Below, piece after piece: positions 12,431-25,860 of a DNA stretch of 64,000 bases; within the stretch, counting starts at the first letter, position 1; each line of letters starts with the position of its first letter. Where the stretch lies: contig CM038229.1 in NCBI GenBank assembly GCA_021442155.1, positions 91,793,716-91,857,715 of the forward strand, in the 5' to 3' direction. The notes under the pieces are model-generated. The model did no database searches, was not told the origin of the DNA, and worked only from the letters and a program-made list of their open reading frames with translations. The position numbers were made by a program, and so were the translations under genes. Origin of the DNA: Cymbidium sinense (lineage: Eukaryota; Streptophyta; Magnoliopsida; Asparagales; Orchidaceae).

Positions 12431-15400
12431 TTTAGTGGATTTGGTTTGAATGAACCTACATTTAATTACTAAATGTTGTAAAGAGAATAAATAAGAAGAG
12501 AATTTCTCTTGCATCCCTATTTTAAGTAATTTCTAAGGTAGATTCATTAATGATTTTCCTTAGTGAATATTTTATTATGTGTTTTAATTAACTCTAAGTT
12601 TAGATTTATCCTAAATAAACCTATTCAATAAGAAAGACATCTTAGGATTAATTAAGGTGAATTACTATCATATAACACACAACCATTTATTTCTTTCTAA
12701 CATGTATACCATACATATGAATGATCCTAAGCATAGCTATGCATGCAATGCAAATCTTAACACACCTTGATGATGAATGCTAAGAGATGTTATTTAAAAA
12801 AATTTAGATGTTTCATGAATACATTATTTTATTAAGTAGAAAAGAGGGATTCTTCTATCCATTGATCAAATACACATTTACATGGATAAAAGACATAAGT
12901 GAGTACGGCGCCATTGTTTTCTACACCAGGGGTGTAAGGTACAAGACCTACTTGGGGCTACTTAAAGCCTCACAATCCTAGGATTTCCATACTAATATAC
13001 CACTTTTCTTAAATACATGTGCATGTATAAAAAGAAAACAAATGGAAGAATCATGCAAAGAATTTTTGTTTGATTTGGTTATGCAATTTACATGTGTAAA
13101 TGTGAAGATCCTTCTTAATTCATAACATGGAAATACATAGAAATATATTTAAGCAAGTTTTATGTTCTTTTCAAATGAACTATACACTTCGCAAATCTTA
13201 TACAAGTCCATAATAAGAGAAAAGAAGGAAAACAACACCAAATACACATCTTGTGCTTATAATCACATGCAAGCTTATAAGTATTTATAAGTAGCATCAC
13301 CTCATTTATAATCTTTGATTTATGAGTTTTAAAAATAGTTTTGATTTAATAATGATAATAGCCACTCATATTCTTACTTTAGCCAAAGCATGCAATTTGA
13401 CATAAAGAAAATATTTTGATTTAATTAATTTTTTTAAAATATATAAATGCATGATTTTATATGGAAAATAATATTTAGCATGTTTATAAAGAAATAAAGT
13501 GATGTAAGCATATGACTTCATTCACCCTAATTAATTCCTAAGGACAATCCTATACGATAAGATTATTCAAAATGAATCAAAATTCTTTAAAGAGATTTTT
13601 ATTTTTTTGAATTTGATTTGACTTAAGAGGTGTGGAAAGAGTTTCCTAGTCCTAACTCATTTCCCCCATGTGTGAGTTAGTTTAGTTTAATTTTATAATG
13701 ATTAGATTGATTTTTATGTTTTATTTAGGTAAAGGTGTGAATTAAATTCATTAATTATCCCTTAGCTATACCACTTTAATATAATTATTCAAACAATTGT
13801 GAGCCAACATATGATATGCAACCACATGAAATTTAAATTAGCAATGCATCTTAAGAAAGAAAGGGTCTAATACAAATGGCTCACAATTATTGATTAATTA
13901 AACTAAAAGGTTTTAATTAAGTACTTTCATAATCATCCTACACATGCGAGATGGATTATAATTTTCTTAAACTTACCTTAGGCTTTTGAACATCTAAGGA
14001 TCTACCCAGAAATAGATTGATTAAATTCAGATTGGTTTTGAAGATTTGATTGGATTAATTAAGTAGATTATTAGTGGATTAATCCTTAATTAGGTTTAGA
14101 TTAAGGAAGAAAGGGGGTTTAGAGAATAGCTTAGGGAAAATATCCTAAACCCATTTCATAAACCTCCTCTTCACTTAAATAATGTTTAACTATCTCAATT
14201 AAGGGTTTAAATCACTATTCATTTACTTAATTACTTCTAATTACATTAAGAGGATGATTAGGGGTTCATTAATTAATTTCATATCGTTTCCACTAAACAT
14301 GTCTAAGAAACTTGGAATTAATTAATGAAGTAATTAAGGAGTAATTAAGATTATTAAGTTTTTAATTAAACCTTAATTAAGGAGAATTCACTGTTCAAAA
14401 TTAATTAGAAACAAATTTATTGGATTTCCCTCTAAATTATCTTTAAAATGAACTTGAGTTTGCATTTTTTGAATGTTTTACATTTATCTATGAATTTATG
14501 AAGTTTCTATGATTAATGGGTAATTAAATAACCTAATTAATTAACTAATCCCATCGGCATCATGTGGGCTGCTAATGCGGCATGCGCTTTTCATGTGGCA
14601 CGACATGATTGGTTATTTAAGTTCTCACATCGCGCACCGCATCAGCTGGCGGCATGGCATACTTTCCCCTGGGCTGTCCGATCAAGGATCAGACAGTCAG
14701 GATCAAACCCATAATTATAAAGAATTATATCAGAGATCTATCATGTTTTAATCAGGTTCGTCCATCCAAAACACACGGGATGGATGGCCCATGATTCATC
14801 CCTGCCTAAGCCTACGGGAGATGGAGGTCGTCCATCCTCCATGGCCTGATCCGAGCTCACTTGAACTCAGATTAGGTTGAGATTCAACCAACACCATCTA
14901 AATGCATAAGGAAGAACATCCAACGGTTGAATTTTAATGGGATTACAATTCCCTTCATAAAGGACCAAGAACTTTCTAAATTAAGGTCAGTTTTGAGTCA
15001 TACCTTGTTGGAGGCTACGCTTCCAATGGAGGAGGTAGCTTCGTCTAGTGGAGATGAAGCTCTGTTGAAGGTTTCAAGCTTCAATTTGAAGTGAGTTGCT
15101 CAATTGACCAAGGTTCCCTCCAATGGCTTGTAGCTTTGGTCTAGGTCTCCCTTCCCATGGCTTGGATGCTTAGAAAACACCTTAGCTTAGCTCAACTTGG
15201 TGCCTTGATGGTGCTTCAAAGAGAAATTTAGGTTTGGTGGAGAATTGAGTGAAGTGGAATTCCCTTAGGCCTCCCCTATTTTTAGCTTAAGCAAAATCGA
15301 GAGGGAAGAAATGGAGAAGCTTGACTTTGATCCTATGAGCTCAATCAAATGCAAGGATGGTGGTTTGATGGAAATGAGGGGGAGTATATCTCCCCCTACT

Positions 15401-17270
15401 TGGATCGGATGGATGAAGCTTGCTCTTCTATTTTTGATCAATTGCTCTAATCGAATGGGTTGTTAGGTTGTTAGAGCTCCATGTACTTCAGTTTTGGCAG
15501 ATGAGTGGAATGGAGGAAGTGCACATGTGCTAGGTGAGTGCGGGAGGTGATCCAAGTGGAGAATTTTCATTGGAGGGGGTTGGTTTGGCCTTGGGTTGCA
15601 TTATGGCTGACCCAAACCCATTGGGTCATGTACACCACCCTCATTGGCATCTAAATGGTCTACTAGGAGGATGTCAAGTGGCCATGAAAAAGAATTGGCC
15701 AAATTCCAAGTGAATTTAGCCATAGGTTACCCTTTGCCTTGGGGTAGAATGGTCATTTGTCCTTAATTTTGATTTATGTATATTTAGAATAATTAAAAAA
15801 TGGATTGTGCCAATTTTCAATGAATTTGGAGTTTATTTGCTATGATTTGGCTCAAGTTGACCCATTTAGGTCAAAATGGGTCAACTTGGGTCAAGTTGAC
15901 CAATTGGTCAAATTGAGTCAAACCATGGGTTAGGTCAAATTCAAATGATCATTTATAGCCTATGGGTATCATTGGTTTGGTTCAATTTTATTTATATTTA
16001 GTTTTGGTTGATTTGAGTTCACTTAGATCAAATGGGTCAAGTTGACAAATTTGGCCCATTTCACCCAATTGGGTTAGGTCATGGGTTGGTTTAGGCTTGG
16101 TTGATCATTTGAAATGTATTGCAAGCTTTGGTTTTAATCAATTTTGGTTTGGTTTGATTTCAAGTTGATTTGACCTTTTAGGTTAAGTTGGGTTCATGGT
16201 CAATTGGGCTAGATTAGGTCTAGTTGGCCAATTGAAGCTTTGGTCAAGTTCAACAAGTGATTTAGAATGAATTTGACCCATTAGTTGCAATCAATTTGGC
16301 TTAAATTAAGATTTGACCCATTTTAACTTTTTAGGTCAACTTGAATCAACTTGGGTTGAATGGCCAATTTGGCTAGGTTTGGCTCAATTGATAGCTTTAT
16401 CATGTTCAATCATTGATAATGGATTGATTTAGATCAATAGTTTCAATCAATTTGTCCTATGGCTGATTTTGGCTAGTTTGGGTTTCATTTGAGCTAAGTG
16501 TTAACTTGGTCAAAGGCTAGGTTTGACTTAGTTTGACCCAATTTGAGTGATTGATCATCCTAAGATGATTGTTGCTCACAATGTGAGGCTTAGGTGGGCT
16601 TAGTTCAACCCAATTTGGGTTGAATTAGAATTTGGCTCAAAAAGGTGCTTTAGGTCACTTTGGGTCAAGTGAGCTTAAGTGAATCAATTAGCTTGATCAA
16701 GACTTGATTCAAGTTTGGTTGAACTCACATATAGACTTATGATTAAAATATAAATTCATTTGCAAGTGATTTGGGGTCAAATGAGTTTTGATTCATTTAA
16801 TAATTTCAAGTTCAAAGGATGAACATGGGTTTGATTTGGGTTAGTTTGATTTTAGTTTGATGATTGAATTTTGTGTTTATATTTTGGCTTATGATTGAAG
16901 GATTGATTGTTTTGAAGAAAAAATCCAAAGGTTTGGATTGATTGGAGTTTGATTTGGCTAAGTTCAAGAATTTGACTTGAAAGGGTATAAGTTGGATTTA
17001 GGTTAGATTTGGGCTTAAATTTTGAATTTGGTTTTAGTTATTTGAATTTATATTTCATTTATATTTACGAATATAAATGAAGATATAAATGAGTTATGAG
17101 AAAAAAATTTGAATTTGGAGTGATTTGAATTTGATTTGAGCTAAGTCCATAAGATGAAATCAAAGGCTTAGGAAAGATTTTTGGATTTAGAATTGAACAT
17201 GGATTTAGTTTTGGTTATTTAAACTTATATTTCATTTATATTTGTGAATATAAATGAAGATATAAATTGT
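12431..17270 (+). repeat. Family A near-complete unit of about 5 kb
   Basis: The least interrupted copy of the family. It runs from the 'gtgacttagcctaatgtgtg' junction near 12,310 to the next one near 17,272. In order it holds the 300-base module 3, one 250-base subrepeat (near 12,905), the 'tgataatagccactcat' block and the 'catgtgg...cacgac' block near 14,560-14,640. It ends with the reverse complement of module 2, including the ggtcaa-word array at about 15,850-16,700. At 14,636 and 14,700 'gatcaaggatcagacag' marks the GC-richer part. No coding frame. Confidence 0.7.
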
Positions 17271-19560
17271 GACTTAGTTCTAATGTGTGTGTAAAGGCTT
17301 GTGGTATACCTTAACTAAGCATTAGTATTATGATTTTCTAAGTGTGAAAGGATGTTCAATCATAAGAGGTTGATTTCACTTTAAGTGATTTAATTGATTT
17401 GAGAATTTTACTTAGTGTTTTCTTTTATTTCATTTGACTTATACTTAGCAATTAAGTGTTATAAAGAGAAGAAATAGGATTGCCATCTTTCATCCCTATC
17501 TTAAGCCGCTTTCTAAAGAACATCAATTTGATTTAGTTCTCTTTAGTGAATAGCTTATTACGCATTTTAAATTAATCCTATGTTTAGGTTCACTTTAAAT
17601 AATCTATTCAATATGAAAGGCATCTTAAGATTAATTTGATTGAATTACTATCACATGGCATATGTGAAATCATTCCTTTCCATCAAATGTAGCATCCATA
17701 TGATTAAGTCCTAAGTGCACCTACACATACAATATATTTTAGCACACTTGAATGATAGATGTGAGTGTGTACTTTTAAAATTTATACTTTCCGATTTGAT
17801 TGAATTATTTTATCATATTAATTTAAAACTTTATCTAAATTCTTATACAAAAAATACTTAGGGATGAAATTAAATAGGTATGTGGCATTATTAACCATGA
17901 AAGTGAAGTAATCAAATGACCTCCTTGGGGCTAGCTAAAGCCTCATATTCCCGGGTTGTCTAGACTATATACCATTTACATTCAAACCATATGTAAATTT
18001 GCATACATGAAAATAAGAAAGAGAGCTCCAAATAACATGATCAATTAATTCAATCTTTTGAACAATTACAAATACATGTATTTTTTATTAAAAGAAGGGA
18101 TTACCACTCTCTAATTAAATACACACATGCATCTATAAAAGACATAAGCAAGTACGTGCCTTTATTAAAGTAGGGAAGTGAGGTAATCAAATGACATGCT
18201 TGGGGCTAGCTAAAGCTAGAATTCCCAGGATATCCAAACTATATACTCACTTTTCTTAAATACATACACATGTATTCATAATTAAGAGAATGAAAATCAT
18301 GCAAAAAAAGAAATTTAATTTAATTGAATCGTTTACATATATGAATTAAAGCTTTATGCAAATTCTAGTATTGAAATACATAAGAGTGAAATCAAATGGA
18401 ATACATGTCATTGTTAAACCAGGGAAGTGAGATAATCAAATGATCTCCTTGGGGCTAGCTAAAGCCTCGTATTCCCGGGATGTCCAGGCTATACACCAAT
18501 TAACATTCACACTTACATAAATCAATTCATGAATAAAAGAAGGGGCTTCACTTCATTCACTTAAGCTATACTCACATACATCTCCTATGTATTTATAAAT
18601 AGCATTCATAACATATGTAATCATTCATTTATAATCTTTGGAAAATACATTTAGATTTAATAGTGATAATAGCCACACATATATTAAATTAAATCAACAC
18701 ATGCAAGCTTGATATAAAGGAAACCATTTGATATAATTAATTTTGTAAAAGATGAATGCACGAATCAAATGACATACAAAATTTAATATGATTGGAGAGG
18801 AATAAATAACATAAACATTTGATTTCATTCAATCAAATTTATTCCTAAGGGACAATTATATCAAATAAAATCATTTAAAGCAAAGCAAAACTTTTTAATG
18901 TCATTTTTAATTTCATGTTTAATTTGATTTAAGGAATGTGAGAAGAAGTTTGTTCATCCTAATCTCATCCTCATGTTTGTAATTTAATTTGATTTAATGA
19001 GAGATAATTAGGTTGATTTTATGGATAATTAAGTTAATGTATGAATTAAATCAATTAATTAACCCTTACCTATGTTACCTTAAAGTAATTAACTAAATAA
19101 TTATGAGCCAATATGATATGCAAATGAATTTAGAAATAAATTAGCAATGGTCCTAGGAAATGAAAGGGCCTAATGCAATTGGCTTTCAATTAATAGTTAA
19201 TTAAGCTTAAAGAACTTAATTAAGTACATTTATGATTTTCCTACATATGTGAGTAAACCATAATTTTCTTAAATATCTTTAGGCTATTGAACACCTAAAG
19301 ATCTACCCCTCAATTGATTAATTAGGTTCAGATGTGTTTTAAACTTTAATTAAACTATTTAATAATTAATCAATCAATTAATACTTAATTAATTTCTCCT
19401 TGAAAAAGTGAAGGAAATTAATGGAAAAGATTAGAAGAGAGGCCCCAATCCAATTCCCTAAGTCTTCTTACTATTAAATAGTGATAAATAATTCAATTAA
19501 TTAATTAAGTTAATATTCACTATTAGCTTAATGAGCCTCATATTCAATCCAATCAATTTT
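17271..19560 (+). repeat. Family A partial unit with three subrepeats
   Basis: Follows the 12,310-17,270 unit head to tail. The 250-base subrepeat is present three times here; 'cttggggctagctaaag' occurs near 17,924, 18,199 and 18,449. The unit stops around 19,560, after which family B begins. No gene seen. Confidence 0.7.
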
Positions 19561-19651
19561 GATGATAACAAACCAATGCTTGGATGTTATAATGCATATT
19601 TTATGTGTTTCAGATATATTAATTGCTAATTATTGTGGGCTCCGAAAATTT

Positions 19652-21150
19652 TGCCACCGACCTCTTCGATGAAAAGAGTGTTTTAAAGTATTGGTGTAAT
19701 TTTTAGAAGGCAGATGGAATAGTAGATAAGACACTACCTAGAGATTTCATCCTCATTTGGTGAGGACTTTAGATCTGGTTCCAGGTTTCTTATTAGTGCA
19801 AGCCCCTATAGTTAATTATCCCTCTCAATAAGTGAGAGAGAACTTTCAATTAAGGCTAGTCATTAAATCGCTAAATGCATAGTATATAGTAGCAACATAT
19901 AGAGTTTTAGAATTTAGATTATGAAATTCATCATTATAACTTAAACCGGATGGTAGTGGGAATGATGACGTGCCCGATCTAGATCTCATGGTTATGTCAT
20001 CCTGGGCAGTCGCGGTCCTTAGTCTACTTAGTCATAGGAGGTAGTCGACCCAACCTGACAGAAGGATACTCATCAGCAACACATGGATTACGTCCTCTAA
20101 GAAATCCTTGTAGACCTGGGGTGGTGTTTATCTAAGGAGATAATCTTAAGTCTACCTTAGCTAACAGAGGGTTGTTTGCCCTATCAAGTATACCCTATGA
20201 TTCACAACTCAAAGGGCAGAGCCATTGGGGAGCATACGGGCTACGATCGTGATCAAAATATAATGGAGTCGGACTAGCCAAACCACCCGATCAGAGGACT
20301 CTGGTCATAACTGTTTTATTTGTGGAGCCTATTGGCCAAGACACGCAGTTAGAGGACACGGACAACGTCCTTACTGGCAAGAGATTGATTGAGAGTGAAC
20401 ATAGCATAACACTTGATTTGACATTGGCTCCTTTGTGAGCTAGAGTTTTCTTAATTTGTCACCCCCGATAAGTAATTACAAAAGGCGGATAGATTGAGTT
20501 TGATTTAAGTTTTTAGTGATAAAGTTTCATTCAAGTAGTTCCAAATTGCTACTTAATTTGATTTGAAAAAATTGATTAATATGAACATTATTAAGAGCTT
20601 TAGATCATATTAACTCTATTTAGCTTCTAATAGCCGATTAGATCTACTATCACTTAACAGAATTAATTTCTCAAATTTTTTGCTGATTTGAAACTCTTAT
20701 TATAGGTTTTTAAGCTTTGTTAACCCGGACCCAATCTTAAGACTAAACCGGGAAACCACCCGCGCAGCATTCTCATACACTTGAATTTAGGCATTCAACA
20801 TAGTGTCGGGGCACATACGGGTGTATTTAAGAATTTATGTTATTTTTATTTCTAAGTTATGAGATTGATTTCAGATTTTTTTTCATTTAATTCCAACTTT
20901 GGCCCGTGCAACCTTTGAAATCTCTATGTCCGAGCACATGCAGGTGTTTATAACATAGATAATTTCATTTAATTAATAAAATCATTAATTTTGAAAATCA
21001 TAATTAGAATAAAATTCCTTAATTTTTGATTGAAGGAAGCCCTATGATTTTTGCAGAATTGGATTTAGTGTTGCCTTTTGTTTGCTTGCACCAAGAGTTG
21101 CAGATCCGGTGGCGAAGAACGCATTTTGATTTAGATTTCAGAAGACAATT
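19652..21150 (+). repeat. Family B repeat (copy 1)
   Basis: Direct copy of 34,130-35,770. Shared words are 'cagatggaatagtagataag' near 19,710 and 34,182, 'caggtttcttat' near 19,783, 'gtctacttagtca' near 20,021 and 'atctctatgtccgagcacat' near 20,920 and 35,655. It may be an LTR or the untranslated part of an LTR element. No matching ends or target duplications were identified. Confidence 0.75.
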
Positions 21151-21949
21151 TAATTTGCTATTTTAAAAGAAGATTTATCCCTCATAGTAGCTTTCATTTT
21201 TCTCCTCTTTTTTTATTTTACTTTTGTGTTTATTGTATGCTATTTTCTCTCCCCTTTTATTGTTTGGAGTTTTTTAAATTTAAAATTAGCTGCAAATTTC
21301 CTTACTTAACGTTCTTAAGTTAGTTCATTTCACTATCTCCTTTTTTCTAAGTCAAAAGATTTGACGTAATTTTGTGATCTCCCGTCATCATGTAGAGGTT
21401 GCATCAGGGTGTTTTGGCTAGTCACGCCATGGTAAGCGTAATGATTGGTGTTTTGAAATACTTTTCAATCGTTATGCACGATGAAATACACCTTCAATCA
21501 CCAATAAAAGCAAATATATCTGAGATATTTCAAATTTGAGATTCCAGATATTAAATCATCCCATGAGGCCCAGACTATTTTGGCTTTATCTGTCACGATG
21601 GCGTGGCGGTTGGTGTTTAAAGCTTCTCGGTAGACCATCAATCCGTTCACGATGAGTATAACGAGGCTTTAATTACTCACTAATGAGCATAGCGGCTTAC
21701 TCGATCTTAGTTGAATTTTATCTCCGATGAGCGTACGAAGAATCACTCGATGCATACAATGGCGTGGCAGTGGTGTCTGAAATACTATAGTTTCATCTCG
21801 CCCGCGATGAGTACGGCAGCCGATTTGCATAAAAGCATATTATATAATTTTTTTATTTCATCAAATACTGCTATACGCGTCGTTTTGATCTCTTTATTAA
21901 ACAGTAGACTTATTGGTATCTCGATAGCATAATCGTGTTGTAAGGAGGA
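21151..21949. other. Non-coding interval before the GC island
   Basis: About 800 bases with no recognisable gene. Short degenerate words around 'cgatgagtac' and 'catggcgtgg' recur near 21,600-21,800. A 73-codon frame at 21,711-21,932 has no recognisable content. Confidence 0.5.
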
Positions 21950-22640
21950 GTGCGGCTGCGGTTAGTGGGCTGGATTGTGCAGAACGGGTCGGATTTGCAT
22001 AGAACGGGTCAGGTTTACGGCTAGATTGTGCATAATTGGCCAGAATAGAGGGCTGGAGACAGGTTGATGGGCTGGCGGGCTAAGGAATTAGGCTGGCTGG
22101 GTTCGGTTGGCGGGCCGATTTTGCGGGCTGCAGCGGGCCCGTGGGCTGGAGGGAAGAAGCAGATGCGGACTGAGCAGGAAATGCGGGCTGCTGTTTGGGC
22201 TTTGCGGGATTTGAAATTGTGAAAGCGCTGCTTCACGGGAGAAGGAGCGGGCTGAACGACGCCGGGTCGGGTTGCAGACGGGCCGGCGCAAAACCTCGCG
22301 GGCCGCGCTATTTTGCGGAACGGAGGAAATGGGCCGGGCCACGGGTCGGAGCGCGGGACGCGGCGGCGGGAGCGGGCCGGTACGCGACTTCGGGTCATGC
22401 GGTGGACGAGGGACGCGGGTCGTTGCGGCGCAGCGGGCCGGCGGTGGACGCGGGATGGCGGGCTTTGCGGCAGCGGGCCGCGAGTGCGGTTGCGCGGAAG
22501 ACGGCGGAGCGGGTTTGGCCGGCGGCGTGACTCGCGAAAGCAGGTTTCCGGCGGTGGGATGCGTGAAAGCGGGCCCACGGGACGCGCGGCGGCAGTGCGG
22601 TCGCGTGTTTTTGCATGGAACGGAGGAAACCGAGCGTGGG
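21950..22640. other. GC-rich low-complexity island
   Basis: About 690 bases built from gcgggc, gggtcgg and gggctg words, sharply richer in G and C than both flanks. Several overlapping open frames on both strands (the largest on the minus strand, 22,021-22,692) are explained by the lack of stop codons in such sequence. The predicted proteins are Arg/Pro/Ala-rich and unlike known domains. It lies about 370 bases before the first LTR-like unit. Confidence 0.7.
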
Positions 22641-22973
22641 ATTGATCAAAATAGGAGAAATTCAGAAAGATAAGGAGAATTTTCTTACCCATGTGTAGGG
22701 AATTTTTTTAACGAGGGAGTGGAATCCGGGAGAGAGAAACGTGGGAGAACATCCGAGCGAAAATGGAGAAACTGTCATAAATGAAAAAAAAAATGAACGA
22801 GAATGAGAAGGAGAATTTGCAGGATGGGAGAGTAATTATCTTTTAAATTTTTTTTTATTTTTTTTTTCAAAAAACTAAAAATAGGGGGAACAGTTGAACA
22901 TATGGATAATTTGAAAATTTTTAAATTAATTTTAAATTAATTTAAATTATTTTAATTTAAATTCCGTGCACTT

Positions 22974-22975
<2 letters not shown>

Positions 22976-23012
<37 letters not shown>
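22976..23012. repeat. (AT)n microsatellite
   Basis: A run of about 18 AT dinucleotides immediately before the first 2.85-kb LTR-like unit. A short AT run also precedes the second unit at 25,851-25,860. Confidence 0.95.
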
Positions 23013-23014
<2 letters not shown>

Positions 23015-25860
23015 ATTTAGTATTTTTGTTCTCGGCTCGTCCGTTTCGATGGGAGGCTTTGGTTAGTCGAAATTAAATTGAGTCATTTTTTCAATCGCGT
23101 CACCAATTTCCGCCGATTTTCATGCTCTTAGAATTGAGTGTGAACATTCTTATTTGATAGATTTCGGTTTCGATGGAATGATCAATTTCATGAACGGAGA
23201 TTGTTTGTTCCTCATTGGTGTCTCCTAACCTTGATATGTGTGCAGGCGCATTAATTACTCAAGCGTTTGATTGGTTGCTCATCAAGTCGTCCAATATTTA
23301 TATCCTGATCAATTTCGATGTTCTGAACGCTATGGCAAAGTCTGTTCATCGATCGGAGATCATTTGGATTAATTTTGGCCACGTCTAGTGCATTTTAGCC
23401 TCGATTTGCGTGTTGTTACTTCAAATCACACGATATTTGCACAGACTCGTCTGAATTGAGCACGGGCAGTCTCATTTGATAGATTTTGATATTTTGAAGC
23501 TAACGGTATGATCAATTTAATGAACGGATGTCGTTCGGACATCTTCGCAACTTCCTGATTTCTATATGCGTGTCGACACATTGATAGATCAAGCGCTTAA
23601 TCGATTGATCGTTGATTTTGTAATATTTATATCATTCATATTCAATCGCGGAGAATCCGTTAATCGAGTTAGTTTGGTCATCGTCGCGCACTTTCCGGCA
23701 TGTCGGCATTGATAGCTCGGCGCTTAATCAATTCATTAGATTTTGTAATATTTATATTAATCAATTTTGACATTCAACACGGCGAAGTCCGTTCGTTGTC
23801 AGATCGTTCAACCATTTTAGTGATGTCAGTGCATTTTGAACCGATTTCGACCGCAGTGTCAATTTAACTAACTCGATTTATGACACATATGTGGAGGTCA
23901 ACAATTACAAATCCAATATATCTCACAGTATGCTTAAGAAAATTGCAAGAATAGAAGAATGAAAGATAGATCAAAATGGATAATGTGAAGCTCAATATAT
24001 AATATTTTTGGGTTATATGCATTATAACTATCTTAGAAATTTATATGAGTTCATTGGCATGAATCAATTTTTCACAACTTAACATATTATTTTTATTTAT
24101 TTTAAATAATGATAATGAAGTTAATTTATATAAATTTTTATCTACATTAACATTCAATTATATGTTTCATATATAGCATTTAAATTATCAAAATAATAAA
24201 TAATAATAAATTATGACTATTAAATATAATTAGTTTATATACTTAATATAATTAAATATTTTAATTTAATTTTAAGGTTATATGATAACTAACATATGTA
24301 TGATTATATATAAATTATATCATAATATTTAAATGTAATATTTCAAAATTAACAAAAATATGTAAAATTTTGTATTTTAGTCAAAGATTTTATAATCAAG
24401 AAATTTATATATAATTTCATCTCCAAAGATTCTTTTGGATTTTTTTTTAATTTTAATTTGATAGGTTCAATGACCCATGTTTGATTAAAATTTAATTTAA
24501 TATGATTTTTCAAACATTAGTTGATTTTAATAATGAATGCGCTACGTATGAATATATTAATAATATTTAATTACTTTTACTTGCCCATGTGAATAACAAA
24601 ATTTTGCGTTTGAATTTAATATTTATTTAATATAAATTATATTTTTATTGAATATTAAATTATTATATGATAAAATGACGTTAGAATAATATATTTTTTG
24701 GAATAATTCAAAATGATATTCTTGCTCATAAATAGCCCCCATTCTCTACATGAAGTATTTTTCATTCAAATTCAAAATTCCTCCAAGAAATCTAAGAGAA
24801 AATTTCTTAGAAATTCCTTCCAAGTGTTCTCCAAATATTGCAAGATCAAATCATTGTTTTGGAAGCTTCAACATCTTCAACTAAGCAAACTTTCTGAAAT
24901 TACTTGAGTTTATTTTCTTGATCTTAATCCCTTTTAGTTGTTCAAACTATTTTCACTATCTAATTATTCTTTCCAATTTATACTTTTTGGTGGATTAGTC
25001 TTTGGACATCAAAGTCTAAGGTTTTTCACATCAAAGTTTCTTCAATCATTTTTTTGTGAAAAACTCTTATGATAGTTTGTAAGATTTATTTCAACTTAAG
25101 GAAATTTTTATCTTCCTACATATTTCTTTTAATTTCTTGAAATATTTCTTCATTAGTCTTATTAAAAGATCATTTATTCTTAGATCTATTTTAAAAGTAT
25201 ATTTTAAGCATTTTAAATTAATTTATTGTGCTGAAATTAGTTTTATATTTGCTAAATATCTCTTTTTAGTTAAAAGCTTAAACTACTTTAGATCTATCAT
25301 ATACTAATTTTATTTAAGTATTTTGTGATCATGTGCATTAATTGAAAGCATCTTTTTGGTTAAAATAAAATAAATTATTTCTTGCTGAAATTTATTTTAT
25401 TATGCAAAAGAATATTGTTAATTTATTTTGAAATCATTTTTATTTTAGCCTACAAATTGTAATAACATAAACATCAAAGTATGATCACTTTAAGATATTT
25501 ATTTTATTATTTCTTATCAATATTAAGTGAGCATTTTATCTTGCCATATTTTTAAGTTGTAAATTGATCATGTATAAGTTGTGAGATCACTTTTTGAATT
25601 AGATAGCTTGGCATATTTGTGAAGATTTATTTTATCAAAATTTATTATTTTGTATTTTTTTTTTTTTTTGCTGTAAAATTTTATATTGGGGTTGTACTTG
25701 CCCCGTTATAGGAGAGTACTATTTGTAAGTTATTTTGCATTTAGTGGATTCATAGCCAGGGGTGGCTAGGCGTACGTAGACCGATTTTGGGGTTTGGCCA
25801 AATCACGTAAAAATTGTGTGTCTACTGTCTCTCTTTACTTGACTGTAGTATTATATATAT
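23013..25860 (+). mobile_element. LTR-like unit 1 (probably Copia type)
   Basis: First of two head-to-tail copies. It opens with 'caatttag' after an AT run and closes with 'ctttacttgactgtagta'. Its first 870 bases contain internal subrepeats built from 'aatatttatat', 'gatcaattt', 'aagtccgttc' and 'cgatcggag' words. An LTR-type promoter (ataaatag followed by a C run) lies near 24,728. The last part carries 'ccaaatcacgtaaaaattgtg', a style of sequence often seen near LTR 3' ends. About 100 bases present in unit 2 are missing early in this copy. A 64-codon frame at 24,713-24,907 lies in the transcribed leader and is not judged a gene. Confidence 0.65.
24728..24734 (+). promoter_or_regulatory. 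Putative LTR TATA box, unit 1
   Basis: ATAAATA followed by GCCCCC and a pyrimidine-rich stretch, a layout typical of plant LTR promoters. It is conserved in unit 2 at 27,683-27,689. Confidence 0.5.

Noticed and set aside
22021..22692. Long overlapping open frames on both strands, including 223 codons on the minus strand
   Set aside because: All lie in the GC-rich low-complexity island where stop codons are rare. The products are Arg/Pro/Ala-rich with no known motif.
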